From assembly GCA_023447335.1 (NCBI GenBank), contig JAEXOD010000194.1, positions 1-21,859 of the forward strand: DNA of 21,859 bases, in the 5' to 3' direction. Positions 1 to 7,933 of the stretch are shown piece by piece (position 1 is the stretch's first letter; each line of letters starts with the position of its first letter). Origin of the DNA: Bacteroidota bacterium. Its GTDB lineage: Bacteria > Bacteroidota > Ignavibacteria > Ignavibacteriales > Melioribacteraceae. Both the position numbers and the translations under genes were made by a program. A model generated the notes under the pieces. It worked only from the letters and a program-made list of their open reading frames with translations, was not told where the DNA came from and made no database searches.

Positions 1-1109
1 GTAATATCTCGTTTATTAATAAAATTCCCGTGACCGTCTGTATTCATGCGTGTTTTACCGCCGTTTTCTTTTACATACTTTGCTATTTTTTTAACAACAT
101 CCCAACGAATAGTAGGTTCACCGTAACCGCAAAATACTATACTCTCGTACTTTTTAGGATTACCTATCTCCTTAATATAAACCTCTGCTTCCGGTTCTTC
201 CGATTTTTTCATTTTTAGATTATATCCGGCAACAATAGCATCCCCTTTTCTATCACAAAAAACACAATCGGCGTTACATCTATTGGTAACATTAATATAA
301 AGCGAATTTCTAATTTTATAAGTAAATGATAACTTCGGCATTTTTCCTATTCCAAATAATTTATGTGCATTTAATGAAGTAGTTCTGGCAACATCTTCAA
401 TTGTAGTACCTTGTATATCGGCAATTGTTTGAGCCACATATTTAATATTTGCCGGTTCATTTCTCTGTCCTCTAAATGGAACGGGAGTCATAAAAGGTGC
501 ATCCGTTTCTAACAATAAATTATCTAATTCTATTCCTTTAACAATCTTTCTTAAATTATCTGCTTTTGCATATGTTATATTTCCGGTAAACGAAATAAAA
601 TGCCCCATCTCTATTAACTCTCGGGCTTCGTTTAATGAACCTGCAAAACAATGAAACTGAGCACGTATTCCTTTTTCTTTATATAAACGCATTATTTCCA
701 TCATATCATCGTCAGCTTCCCTATTATGAATAATAATAGGAAGTTTTAATTCTACAGCTAAATCTAATTGATCGGTAAATGCTTTTATTTGATCTTCTTT
801 TGGTGAAAAGTCATAATAATAATCTAATCCTATTTCTCCGATTGCAACCACCTTTTCATTCATCGCAATATTTTTTATTGTTTCTAATAGGCTTTTATCC
901 CATCCTTTTGTATCATGAGGATGAACCCCTGCAGAACAATAAATAAAATCGTATTTATTGGCAAGTTCTAACGCTTGAAGAGATGACGCAATATCTGTAC
1001 CGGGAATTAAAATATAATCAACTCCGGCATCTCTGGCGTTAGATATAACCTTATCAACTTCGCCGTTAAAATTAGGATAAAACAAATGACAATGTGTATC
1101 TATAAACAT
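1..1109 (-). CDS. TatD-family metal-dependent nuclease fused to radical SAM domain (partial, runs off left edge)
   Basis: Open minus-strand frame of 369 codons with no stop, so the C-terminus lies beyond the window. The ATG at 1109 is preceded by AGAGGA. Residues 1 to about 255 are a TatD-type amidohydrolase-fold DNase: metal ligands H6 and H8 (DTHCH), GEIGLDYYYD, IIIHNREAD, FHCFAGS and LLLETDAPFM are all visible. From about residue 262 a second domain starts; LYINVTNRCNADCVFCDRKG carries the CX3CX2C cluster motif (C278, C282, C285) that binds the radical SAM 4Fe-4S cluster, followed by a glycine-rich FCGYGEPT motif that helps bind S-adenosylmethionine. A radical SAM family linked to or fused with TatD is established knowledge (TIGR04038 type); its substrate is unknown. 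It lies 23 bases downstream of purM on the same strand and may be cotranscribed. The reading frame is continuous across the junction, so this is a real fusion unless there is an assembly error. Confidence 0.9.
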   Translation of the reverse strand, partial: MFIDTHCHLFYPNFNGEVDKVISNARDAGVDYILIPGTDIASSLQALELANKYDFIYCSAGVHPHDTKGWDKSLLETIKNIAMNEKVVAIGEIGLDYYYDFSPKEDQIKAFTDQLDLAVELKLPIIIHNREADDDMMEIMRLYKEKGIRAQFHCFAGSLNEARELIEMGHFISFTGNITYAKADNLRKIVKGIELDNLLLETDAPFMTPVPFRGQRNEPANIKYVAQTIADIQGTTIEDVARTTSLNAHKLFGIGKMPKLSFTYKIRNSLYINVTNRCNADCVFCDRKGDAIVAGYNLKMKKSEEPEAEVYIKEIGNPKKYESIVFCGYGEPTIRWDVVKKIAKYVKENGGKTRMNTDGHGNFINKRDI

Positions 1110-1132
1110 ATATTCCTCTTCAGTATAAAGAA

Positions 1133-2128
1133 TTATTCAACAATTCCCATCACATAACCTTTTTCGCCGTATTTAGCTGCAATTTCAAGAGTGTGATCAA
1201 CATCATTTTTATCAACTAAGGCAATTAAACCTATACCCATATTAAATACATGTCTCATTTCTTCGTCTGTTATATTTCCCGTATCTTGAATCAATTTAAA
1301 TATCGGTAAAACTTCCCAAGCATTCCAATCAATTTTTAAATTCATATTTTTTGGAGTAACACGTTTGGTATTGCCTATAATACCTCCGCCTGTGATATGA
1401 GAAAATGCTTTTATTTCTATTTCGGATTTCAGTTTTTCGATTAACCCTAAATACGATTTATGAACGGTTAATAATTCCTCACCAATCGAATTTTCGAAAT
1501 AATCTGTTTTATCTGTAACATTAAATTTTTCCAATAAAACTTTACGAGCTAAAGAGTAACCGTTTGTATGTAAACCGACAGATTTGAACCCAATTAAAAC
1601 ATCACCGGGTTTTACACTTTTACCGTCAATAATTTTTGATTTTTCAACTACCCCTACTATGGTACCGGAAATGTCATATTCTCCTTCAGAATAAAATCCG
1701 GGCATTTCTGCAGTTTCACCACCGATTAATGCAACACCGTTTTGTATACATGCCGTGGCAAATCCTTTAATTATTTGCTCGGCAACATCCGGAAATAATT
1801 TACCTACTGCAAAATAATCCATAAAATACAAAGGTTTAGCACCGCAAACAGCAATATCATTTACACAATGATTAACTAAATCTTGACCGACAGAATCATG
1901 TTTATTCATCAAAAATGCAATTTTTAATTTTGTGCCTACTCCGTCTACACTGCTAACCAAAACAGGTTTTTCATAACCGGGAAAATCTGCTTCAAAAAAT
2001 GCTCCGAAATGACCAATGCCTGAAAGTACATTTTTTGTAAATGTTGATTTTGCCAATACTTTAATCCTATCAACAGTTTCGTCCCCTGCTTTAATATCTA
2101 CACCTGCCGCTTTGTAAGTGTTCTCCAA
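1133..2128 (-). CDS. purM: Phosphoribosylformylglycinamidine cyclo-ligase (AIR synthase)
   Basis: 331 aa, close to the usual length of about 345. PurM closes the imidazole ring of formylglycinamidine ribonucleotide with ATP to give aminoimidazole ribonucleotide, step five of de novo purine synthesis, in the cytoplasm. Visible family motifs: AGVDIKAGDETVDRIK at the N-terminus, SSVDGVGTKLKIA (nucleotide and substrate loop), NHCVNDIAVCGAKPLYFMDY, GGETAEMPGFY and SHITGGGIIGNTKR. The start is a TTG; AAGAGGA sits at the right spacing upstream (GAGG then five bases) and no better ATG is nearby, so the rare start is supported. It is divergent from hrcA across a 178-base region and is followed 23 bases later by the TatD-radical SAM gene. 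No other purine genes lie here. Function is near certain. Confidence 0.96.
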   Translation of the reverse strand: MENTYKAAGVDIKAGDETVDRIKVLAKSTFTKNVLSGIGHFGAFFEADFPGYEKPVLVSSVDGVGTKLKIAFLMNKHDSVGQDLVNHCVNDIAVCGAKPLYFMDYFAVGKLFPDVAEQIIKGFATACIQNGVALIGGETAEMPGFYSEGEYDISGTIVGVVEKSKIIDGKSVKPGDVLIGFKSVGLHTNGYSLARKVLLEKFNVTDKTDYFENSIGEELLTVHKSYLGLIEKLKSEIEIKAFSHITGGGIIGNTKRVTPKNMNLKIDWNAWEVLPIFKLIQDTGNITDEEMRHVFNMGIGLIALVDKNDVDHTLEIAAKYGEKGYVMGIVE

Positions 2129-2164
2129 TTTATCCTCTTAATTTTTATTTTTTAACTTTTTAAA

Positions 2165-2225
2165 GATAAGCTTATTAATTTAAAAAAGGAACTGATAAGC
2201 CAAAAAAATTGTAAAAGCTTATTAA
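2165..2225. promoter_or_regulatory. Repeated ATAAGC/GCTTAT boxes between purM and hrcA (candidate operator)
   Basis: The divergent purM-hrcA region holds a palindrome ATAAGCTTAT (2166-2175), GATAAGC at 2194-2200 and GCTTATT at 2217-2223. The 11-mer AAGCTTATTAA occurs twice as a direct repeat (2168-2178 and 2215-2225), and GATAAGC-N16-GCTTATT forms an inverted pair. This resembles binding sites of a dimeric regulator, but no bound protein can be named. The canonical HrcA target CIRCE (TTAGCACTC-N9-GAGTGCTAA) was not seen here. Confidence 0.3.
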
Positions 2226-2272
2226 GGAAAACGGTAAAGTTATGATCTTTTTAACAATAGGAAAAATTTTTG

Positions 2273-2280
2273 TATATTTG
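2273..2280 (+). promoter_or_regulatory. Bacteroidota-type -7 box upstream of hrcA
   Basis: TATATTTG followed by CAAGTTA fits the TAnnTTTG -7 element of Bacteroidota housekeeping promoters. Its -33 partner is only T-rich (around 2248-2253, TTTT/TTTA) rather than a clean TTTG. The GTG start of hrcA lies 26 bases downstream. The same 11-mer TTTGCAAGTTA recurs in the promoter of the protease gene on the other strand. Confidence 0.5.
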
Positions 2281-2306
2281 CAAGTTATATTAAAATTTTT
2301 TGGAAA

Positions 2307-3353
2307 GTGGAAAACTACATATTAACCGATAGAGAAAAAGCGATATTACGTAATGTAATTCATCAATTTATTCTTACTGCCAACCCGGTAGGAAGTCGCA
2401 ATATTGCGCGCAAGTATGACTTGGGGCTTTCTCCTGCTACAATTAGAAATATTATGGCAGATTTGGAAGATACCGGTTTTTTGGGTCATCCACACACAAG
2501 TGCAGGTAGAATTCCTACAGATAAAGGTTATCGTTTGTATGTGGACTCACTTATGGAAATTACTGATCTTGCCGTAGATCAAAAAAACCAAATTATTAGA
2601 AGGTTAAATCAGGATTCATCTGATACCGAAGATTTACTTCGAATTTCGTCGGTTATTCTTAGTGATATCACTAATCAACTTGCTTGTGTTACTTTTCCAA
2701 AATTTGAATCTGCCATTTTAGAAAAAATTCAGATTGTCCAACTTTCTTCTAAAAGAATCTTGGTAGTTTTAAGTATTCGTAGCGGATTAGTAAAGACTAT
2801 TACTATGGAACTGGAAACCGAAATCGAAACAAAAGATATTGAAAATGTTCAAGTTATTCTTAATGAAAGGTTAACTGATTTAACTTTTAACGAAATTAAA
2901 AGAACATTCGGAGAAAGGATAAAAAATGCGGCAAATATGGAAAACCATTCCATCATTCGCTTATTTTTAGATTCGGCAGATAAAATATTTTCGGATACAA
3001 GTTTTAATGATAAGGCATTTATCTCCGGAACAAAAAATATTTTAAGACAACCCGAATTTGACGATATTGAAAATTTTCAAAGCATAATTGAGTTGATTGA
3101 AAATAAAGATATAATTATTCATATTATGGATAGCAAAAAACCGGACGGAAATGCGGTATCTGTTTCAATAGGTTCCGAAAACCCATCCGAAATATTGCAT
3201 AACTACAGTTTTGTTATTAAAGATTACAAGGTTGGTGAAACAGTAGGAATATTGGGAATAATCGGACCTAAAAGGATGGAATATTCAAAATCAATTGCGG
3301 CAATTTTATATATAGCAGATATATTAACATCAGAATTAAAGAAAAAACAATAA
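2307..3353 (+). CDS. hrcA: Heat-inducible transcription repressor HrcA
   Basis: 348 aa, normal for the family. HrcA represses chaperone genes by binding CIRCE inverted repeats and is itself kept folded by GroEL. The N-terminal winged helix-turn-helix (about residues 1-105) is clear: LSPATIRNIMADLEDTGFL is the recognition region and PHTSAGRIPTDKGYRLYVD is the family signature. The remainder is the GAF-like dimerisation domain with its inserted domain; YSFVIKDYKVGETVGILGII near the C-terminus matches the conserved end (VVxxxYxxG...GxIGVIGP pattern). The start is GTG at 2307 with only a weak GGA upstream. It is first of hrcA-grpE-dnaJ, a common bacterial order, though dnaK is not in the run and no CIRCE is visible upstream, so what it binds here is not shown by the sequence. 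Confidence 0.96.
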   Translation: MENYILTDREKAILRNVIHQFILTANPVGSRNIARKYDLGLSPATIRNIMADLEDTGFLGHPHTSAGRIPTDKGYRLYVDSLMEITDLAVDQKNQIIRRLNQDSSDTEDLLRISSVILSDITNQLACVTFPKFESAILEKIQIVQLSSKRILVVLSIRSGLVKTITMELETEIETKDIENVQVILNERLTDLTFNEIKRTFGERIKNAANMENHSIIRLFLDSADKIFSDTSFNDKAFISGTKNILRQPEFDDIENFQSIIELIENKDIIIHIMDSKKPDGNAVSVSIGSENPSEILHNYSFVIKDYKVGETVGILGIIGPKRMEYSKSIAAILYIADILTSELKKKQ

Positions 3354-3370
3354 GAGGATAATGAGAGTTT

Positions 3371-4048
3371 ATGAAAGCAGAAAAAGAAAATAACAAAAAC
3401 ACAAAAAATAAAGAAAATAGTAACGAAACCGTTGAAACTACGGAAAAAGTACAAACCGAATTACAGGAAGAACCTAAATTGGAAAACGAAGAACAAGTAA
3501 ATATCGAGATTTCCGAAACAAGTAAATTTGAAGAGGAAATAAAAACATTAAACGAGAAAATTAAATCTTTAGAATCCGAACTATCGGATGCAAAAGATAA
3601 AAGGCTGCGAACTTTAGCTGAATTTGAAAACTATAAAAAAAGAGCACAAAACGAACTATCTGACTTCTTTAAATACTCATCCGAAAGCATGATAAAAAAG
3701 ATACTACCGATATACGATGATTTGTCTCGTTCTCTTTCTCATATACCGGACGACTTGTCAAACCATTCGTTTGTAAGCGGAATAAAAATGGTATTCGATA
3801 AATTCACAAAAACACTTACCGAGGAGGGAGTGAAAAAAATTGAGACCACGGGGAGGCAATTCGATTTTAACTTTCACGAAGCACTTCTTCAGCAGCCTAA
3901 TAATGAAATTCCGAATGACCAAATTTTACAGGAAATTGAGGCAGGTTATATTTATAAAGATAAAGTAATTAGACACGCAAAAGTTATTGTTTGTGTAAAT
4001 GATGAACCGATTAATGATACACAAAATAACGAAAGTGTTACCGAATAA
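3371..4048 (+). CDS. grpE: Nucleotide exchange factor GrpE
   Basis: 225 aa. GrpE is the homodimeric co-chaperone that releases ADP from DnaK in the cytoplasm. The first 60 residues are a lysine- and glutamate-rich disordered tail, then a long coiled coil (about residues 50-95, IKTLNEKIKSLESELSDAKD) leads into the signature LAEFENYKKRAQNEL, a four-helix region, and the C-terminal beta wing (EGVKKIETTGRQFDFNFHEALLQ ... GYIYKDKVIRHAKVIV, read in parts). The start ATG at 3371 is preceded by GAGAG; the nearer upstream ATG at 3361 is in another frame and soon stops. It follows hrcA by 17 bases and precedes dnaJ by 21, so it is almost surely in one operon with them. Confidence 0.96.
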   Translation: MKAEKENNKNTKNKENSNETVETTEKVQTELQEEPKLENEEQVNIEISETSKFEEEIKTLNEKIKSLESELSDAKDKRLRTLAEFENYKKRAQNELSDFFKYSSESMIKKILPIYDDLSRSLSHIPDDLSNHSFVSGIKMVFDKFTKTLTEEGVKKIETTGRQFDFNFHEALLQQPNNEIPNDQILQEIEAGYIYKDKVIRHAKVIVCVNDEPINDTQNNESVTE

Positions 4049-4069
4049 TTTTAATATAGGTAAAAAACA

Positions 4070-5188
4070 ATGAGTAAAAGAGACTATTACGAAATTCTTG
4101 GAGTTGATAAAAAAGCTACTAAAGATGATCTTAAAAAAGCTTATCGTCAATTAGCTATGAAATATCATCCGGATAGAAATCCTGATAATAAGGAAGCAGA
4201 AGAAAAATTTAAAGAAGCAGCAGAAGCTTATGAAGTACTAAATGATGATCAAAAACGAGCACGATACGATAAATATGGTCATCAGGGTATGAATGCAGGT
4301 CAAGATTTTCACGGATATTCGGATATTAATGATATATTTAGAAATTTTGGCGATATTTTTGGCGGAGGCGGCAGCATTTTTGATGACATCTTCGGAGGAG
4401 CCCAACAAGGAGGAAGGGGAAGCCAAAGAAGCACGGGAACCCCCGGCAGCGATTTAAGAATTAATCTTAAATTATCTCTTGAAGAAATTGCCACGGGAAC
4501 TAATAAAAAAGTAAAAATTAAAAGATATATTCGTTGTACTACATGTAGCGGTACGGGTGCTAAAGACGGCTCTTCGTTTAATACTTGTTCGGTTTGTAAA
4601 GGAACAGGCGAAATTAAACAAGTATCAAAATCATTCTTTGGACAATTTGTAAATATAGCTCAATGTAGCAATTGTAACGGTACCGGTAAAGTAATTTCAG
4701 ACCCTTGCCGAAAATGTGCCGGTGACGGTAGAATTTTAGAAGAATCAACAATAAAAATTAATGTGCCTGCAGGAGTAGTGGATAACAGTTACATGACCTT
4801 ACGTGGCGAAGGCAATGCCGGAAAAAACGGCGGACCAAACGGTGATATTATCGTAGTATTTAGCGAAGCAAAACATGAGTATTTTGTTCGTGAAGGAGAT
4901 AATATTGTTTATGAATTGATGCTAAGTTATCCTGAAGCGGTTTTAGGTACCGAGGTTGAGATACCGACTTTAAACGGTAGAGCAAAATTAAAAATTGATC
5001 CGGGAACACAGCCGGGTAAATTTCTTAAAATGCGTGAAAAAGGAATTCAGCATCTTAATTCACACGGTGCAGGTGATCAGCTTGTAAAAATTAATATCTT
5101 TGTTCCTTCAAAAGTTGATAGCAAAGAAAAAGATATGTTAAAAGAATTACAAAAAATGCCGAATATTAAAGTACCAAATCATTCATAA
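4070..5188 (+). CDS. dnaJ: Chaperone protein DnaJ
   Basis: 372 aa, type I Hsp40 with all parts in order. The J domain (1-70) carries HPD at residues 33-35, which stimulates the DnaK ATPase. A Gly/Phe-rich linker (about 70-125) follows. The zinc-binding region has four CxxCxGxG-type motifs: C156/C159, C173/C176, C199/C202 and C213/C216, the last reading CRKCAGDG. C-terminal substrate-binding beta domains include VPAGVVDNSYMTLRGEG and GDQLVKINIFVP. AGG sits nine bases before ATG. It is the third gene of the hrcA-grpE-dnaJ run; its DnaK partner must be encoded elsewhere. No anomaly. Confidence 0.97.
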   Translation: MSKRDYYEILGVDKKATKDDLKKAYRQLAMKYHPDRNPDNKEAEEKFKEAAEAYEVLNDDQKRARYDKYGHQGMNAGQDFHGYSDINDIFRNFGDIFGGGGSIFDDIFGGAQQGGRGSQRSTGTPGSDLRINLKLSLEEIATGTNKKVKIKRYIRCTTCSGTGAKDGSSFNTCSVCKGTGEIKQVSKSFFGQFVNIAQCSNCNGTGKVISDPCRKCAGDGRILEESTIKINVPAGVVDNSYMTLRGEGNAGKNGGPNGDIIVVFSEAKHEYFVREGDNIVYELMLSYPEAVLGTEVEIPTLNGRAKLKIDPGTQPGKFLKMREKGIQHLNSHGAGDQLVKINIFVPSKVDSKEKDMLKELQKMPNIKVPNHS

Positions 5189-5195
5189 ATAGATT

Positions 5196-5633
5196 TTGAC
5201 AAATTTGAAGGATAAAAAAAGTTTAACTGCCAATTTTGGATTAACGCTAAAAGAAGCTAAAGCTTTACTTTTTTTATCCATTTTTTTTATAATTAGTATA
5301 GTAGCTTACTTCTTATTTAACAATAAAAGCGAGCAGAAAGCATTTGATTATAAAAAACAAGATTCCGTTTTTAATGCAAAAAGCATTCATAAAGAAAAAC
5401 GAACTTCAACCAGAACTTCAAAAGCTAAAGTATTAAAACAAAAACCCGTTAATTTACTAAAAGCAAATTTGGAAGAACTTTCAAATATTGAAGGTATTTC
5501 CAAAATTAAAGCCGAAAAAATAATTTCGTTAAGAAAAGAAGGGAAATTAAACTTTTGCATTGATATAGTAAAAGCCGGTATTATAAGCCGTTCCCATTTT
5601 GATAATATTAAAACTTACATCTATATTAAGTAA
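5196..5633 (+). CDS. ComEA-like membrane-anchored helix-hairpin-helix protein
   Basis: 145 aa. Residues about 20-42 (AKALLFLSIFFIISIVAYFL) form one membrane segment; a basic linker rich in Lys, Arg and Ser follows; the C-terminal 60 residues are a double helix-hairpin-helix DNA-binding module in the ComEA style: NLLKANLEELSNIEGISKIK, then AEKIISLRKEGKL, then a second hairpin (VKAGIISRSHFDNIKTYIYI). ComEA binds incoming double-stranded DNA at the membrane during natural transformation; other short HhH membrane proteins of this type have unknown roles. The proposed start is TTG at 5196, eight bases after the dnaJ stop; a second TTG lies nine bases on, so the exact N-terminus is uncertain. A pseudopilin-like and a PilM-like gene follow about 250 bases downstream, which suits a DNA-uptake or type IV pilus connection, but this is inference. 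Confidence 0.8.
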   Translation: MTNLKDKKSLTANFGLTLKEAKALLFLSIFFIISIVAYFLFNNKSEQKAFDYKKQDSVFNAKSIHKEKRTSTRTSKAKVLKQKPVNLLKANLEELSNIEGISKIKAEKIISLRKEGKLNFCIDIVKAGIISRSHFDNIKTYIYIK

Positions 5634-5641
5634 TTTTAGGG

Positions 5642-5685
5642 GTTCTTTTTATCATTGTTTTTAAAAGCCGAAAGAACTATTTTTT
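5642..5685 (+). terminator. Possible weak terminator after the hrcA-grpE-dnaJ-comEA run
   Basis: GTTCTTT (5642-5648) and AAAGAAC (5671-5677) can pair as a 7-bp stem with a 22-base loop, directly followed by TATTTTTT. It lies nine bases after the stop. The long loop and low GC make it a weak candidate. A second AT-rich hairpin, CTTTTTAT/ATAAAAAG with a 7-base loop, lies at 5699-5721. Confidence 0.35.
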
Positions 5686-5881
5686 GGTTGATTATATACT
5701 TTTTATATCCTTGATAAAAAGGTATTAAAAAGTAATTTTTTTGTAAATATTATTAATATTTGCAAAAAAAATGTTGATTATGACAAAATACTTTAACAAA
5801 TTAGTGGTATTAAAAAAAATTAGTTCTTAAAAGACAAAAATTGAAAATTAATTAGAGAAAAAGATAATATCCGGAGGAAAA

Positions 5882-6448
5882 ATGATTTCTAAAAATGAAC
5901 CATGGTATGTTCATGCTGTTCTTTATGCTGTTATATTAGTACTTGCTTATATTTTAATTCAGGTTGCTATTTTAGAACCACAGGAAGTAGTTGCAAGAGA
6001 AACATATTTTAAAACTGAATCACGTGCTAGAATGTCTAACTTAAGAGAAGCTCAGATTTTATTCCAGAAAAAACATGGCAGATATACTAGTAGTATCGAT
6101 AGTTTAATAACATTCTTAAAAACCGAACAAGTTGTTATTGATTTAATGACAAAACCGGATACAATTACCGGCAAAATCAAAAATCCGTTTAGAGATTTAA
6201 CAGTTGGTCCATTTAAACCAGACTTAGCAGAATCTTTACGCTTTTCACCAAAATCATATCTTGCTTATAAACTTGCTATAGATAGCAGCGAGGTAGCAGA
6301 TACCGTTATAGATAGAAGCGGCAAAGTTGTACGAGTAAACAAACATGTTACTAAAGGGAATAGATATTTAATTGAATGCCCTGATAATTATGGCAAAATC
6401 GGTGATATATATAGCGACGCTTTAAAAAACACTGCTTCTTGGGAATAA
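5882..6448 (+). CDS. One-TM pseudopilin-like protein of unknown function
   Basis: 188 aa, not recognised as a named family. Residues about 10-32 (VHAVLYAVILVLAYILIQVAI) form one N-terminal membrane segment; then comes an amphipathic helix with RARMSNLREAQILFQKKHGRYTSSIDSL, the layout seen in minor pseudopilins and type II secretion G-like proteins (hydrophobic helix, N-terminal helical stalk, KxxGxYxxSIDSL turn). A classical prepilin peptidase site (G before F/M-x4-E at the mature N-terminus) is not evident, so it may not be processed as a pilin. The rest is a soluble periplasmic domain (FSPKSYLAYKLAIDSS, GKVVRVNKHVTKGNRYLIECPD). A strong Shine-Dalgarno (GGAGGAAAAATG) fixes the start. It is followed eight bases later by a PilM-like gene, which supports a pilus or secretion-related role by inference. 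Confidence 0.65.
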   Translation: MISKNEPWYVHAVLYAVILVLAYILIQVAILEPQEVVARETYFKTESRARMSNLREAQILFQKKHGRYTSSIDSLITFLKTEQVVIDLMTKPDTITGKIKNPFRDLTVGPFKPDLAESLRFSPKSYLAYKLAIDSSEVADTVIDRSGKVVRVNKHVTKGNRYLIECPDNYGKIGDIYSDALKNTASWE

Positions 6449-6456
6449 TTTGATAA

Positions 6457-7380
6457 ATGGCGCTCTTTCAAAATCATGTCGGCTTTAATATAACAAAATC
6501 CAAGCTTCAGCTTGTAGAAGTTAATTTTAACGACACGAATTTTGTATTGGAGAACGCAGATGAGGAATTCTTTTCAGACTTTATTGATTATGACGTAAAA
6601 GAAACTAAACTTATCTCCGTTCTCCGAGCTGCATTTAACTCTCTTCAACTTAACAAACCTATTAATAGCAAATTTTCTTCGTTTCTTCTTCCCTACGAAT
6701 TTTTTAAGATCGTCTCAATCCCTTTTGACAACACTTTATTAGATAAAGACATATCCGAACTAGTTAAATGGGAATTTTCGGTATTATATCCTTACTTAAA
6801 TTCAAGCGATTTTGTAATTAGGCATATCAAAATTGAAGATAGTTCTATTTATAAAAAAAACACTATTATTTTTTATGCTTTAGAAAAAAGGATATTGAGA
6901 ATAATAAATAAATTTGCCTCTGCCAACAAGCTTCAAATTAAATTTATAGATAATGTTCATCTTGCGGCAAACTTAACAATTTTTTCTGCTAATGACTTTA
7001 ACAAATTACAAAACTCTGTTAGCATATATTTAACGGAAGATTCGGTTCATTTTATGGTCTTGGAAGGAACTAATCCCGTATTTATTAAATCTTTCCCATA
7101 CCAAAATATTCAAGAAATAATTACTGCCGTAAAAAATGCTTTTAGTACATTAAAAGAATCTGAAATTGATAGTAATTCGATCCATAAAGCATATATTTTT
7201 ACTGATTCCGTTACGGAAAACATAATAGACCAAATACGAACTAAATTAAATTTAGATTTAGTTCGTGTATCACCTTTTGAAAATATTTTACAATCTGAGA
7301 CTGTTAAAAACAACAATTTGTTACAACGTAAAATACTTACATTTTCAGCCCCATTAGGAATAGTTTTGAGATTAGAATAA
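6457..7380 (+). CDS. PilM/GspL-like actin-fold protein (putative)
   Basis: 307 aa. VGFNITKSKLQLVEVNF near the N-terminus resembles the start of PilM-type actin-fold ATPases (GxDIGxxxLKxV), and LPYEFFKIVSIPFDNTLLDK followed by DISELVKWEFSVLYPY matches the PilM pattern in which a strand is followed by an acidic helix ending in WE...YPF. The canonical nucleotide motif is degenerate (NITKSK instead of DIGTSS), so ATP binding is doubtful. PilM sits in the cytoplasm and links the inner-membrane pilus proteins PilN/O to the assembly motor; no pilN or pilO is visible here. The upstream neighbour is a one-TM pseudopilin-like gene 8 bases away, and the downstream rsmD start overlaps its stop (TAATG), so it is probably translated from one mRNA with them. 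The family assignment is from pattern similarity only. Confidence 0.6.
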   Translation: MALFQNHVGFNITKSKLQLVEVNFNDTNFVLENADEEFFSDFIDYDVKETKLISVLRAAFNSLQLNKPINSKFSSFLLPYEFFKIVSIPFDNTLLDKDISELVKWEFSVLYPYLNSSDFVIRHIKIEDSSIYKKNTIIFYALEKRILRIINKFASANKLQIKFIDNVHLAANLTIFSANDFNKLQNSVSIYLTEDSVHFMVLEGTNPVFIKSFPYQNIQEIITAVKNAFSTLKESEIDSNSIHKAYIFTDSVTENIIDQIRTKLNLDLVRVSPFENILQSETVKNNNLLQRKILTFSAPLGIVLRLE

Positions 7381-7925
7381 TGCGAATAATATCCGGCGTA
7401 TACCGAGGAAGACCCATAAAATTCCCAAACTCCAAAGCCGTAAGACCAACAACTGACAAAGTAAAAGAATCCCTCTTCAATCACCTTACTAACGAATTCG
7501 ATTTTGAAGGTATTTCTGTTTGTGATATATATGCCGGTAGTGGTTCATTAGGATTAGAATCTTTAAGCCGAGGAGCAGGCTCCGTTCATTTTGTCGAAAG
7601 CAATTTTGCGGTAGGAAGAGTACTTCAAGAAAACATTTCATCACTACAAGCTGATGAATACTGTTATATCTACAAGTTAGAGGCTATTAAATTTTCTCGT
7701 TTAGCTCAACATGAACAATATGATTTAATACTTGCGGATCCCCCTTTTTATAAATATGATATTTATGATGTTTTTACAAATTTAGTTAAAAACGAATTTG
7801 TTAAAAAAGGCGGTGTAATTATTATTGAACGATCAATTCAAACATTAGATAAAGATATTGAAAACTTTAAAGCTGAACCTTTTAGAAGAATTGGTGATAG
7901 CTGTATTTTTAAATTTTTTATGTAA
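7380..7925 (+). CDS. rsmD: 16S rRNA (guanine(966)-N(2))-methyltransferase RsmD
   Basis: 181 aa, the usual size. RsmD methylates N2 of G966 in helix 31 of 16S rRNA using S-adenosylmethionine. The N-terminal family signature MRIISGVYRGRPIKFP with VRPTTDKVKESLFNHL is clear; the SAM-binding loop is CDIYAGSGSLGLE (about residues 48-60), followed by RGAGSVHFVE, and the catalytic motif DPPF is at residues 120-123. The ATG overlaps the stop of the PilM-like gene by one base (TAATG), indicating translational coupling. coaD begins eight bases after its stop, a very common rsmD-coaD pairing in bacteria. Confidence 0.95.
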   Translation: MRIISGVYRGRPIKFPNSKAVRPTTDKVKESLFNHLTNEFDFEGISVCDIYAGSGSLGLESLSRGAGSVHFVESNFAVGRVLQENISSLQADEYCYIYKLEAIKFSRLAQHEQYDLILADPPFYKYDIYDVFTNLVKNEFVKKGGVIIIERSIQTLDKDIENFKAEPFRRIGDSCIFKFFM

Positions 7926-7933
7926 GGTATAAA

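Noticed and set aside
30..218. Plus-strand 62-codon open frame
   Set aside because: It is antisense to the clearly coding TatD-radical SAM frame and its translation is low complexity.
2129..2306. CIRCE heat-shock operator upstream of hrcA
   Set aside because: No TTAGCACTC/GAGTGCTAA pair or close variant was found on reading the region.
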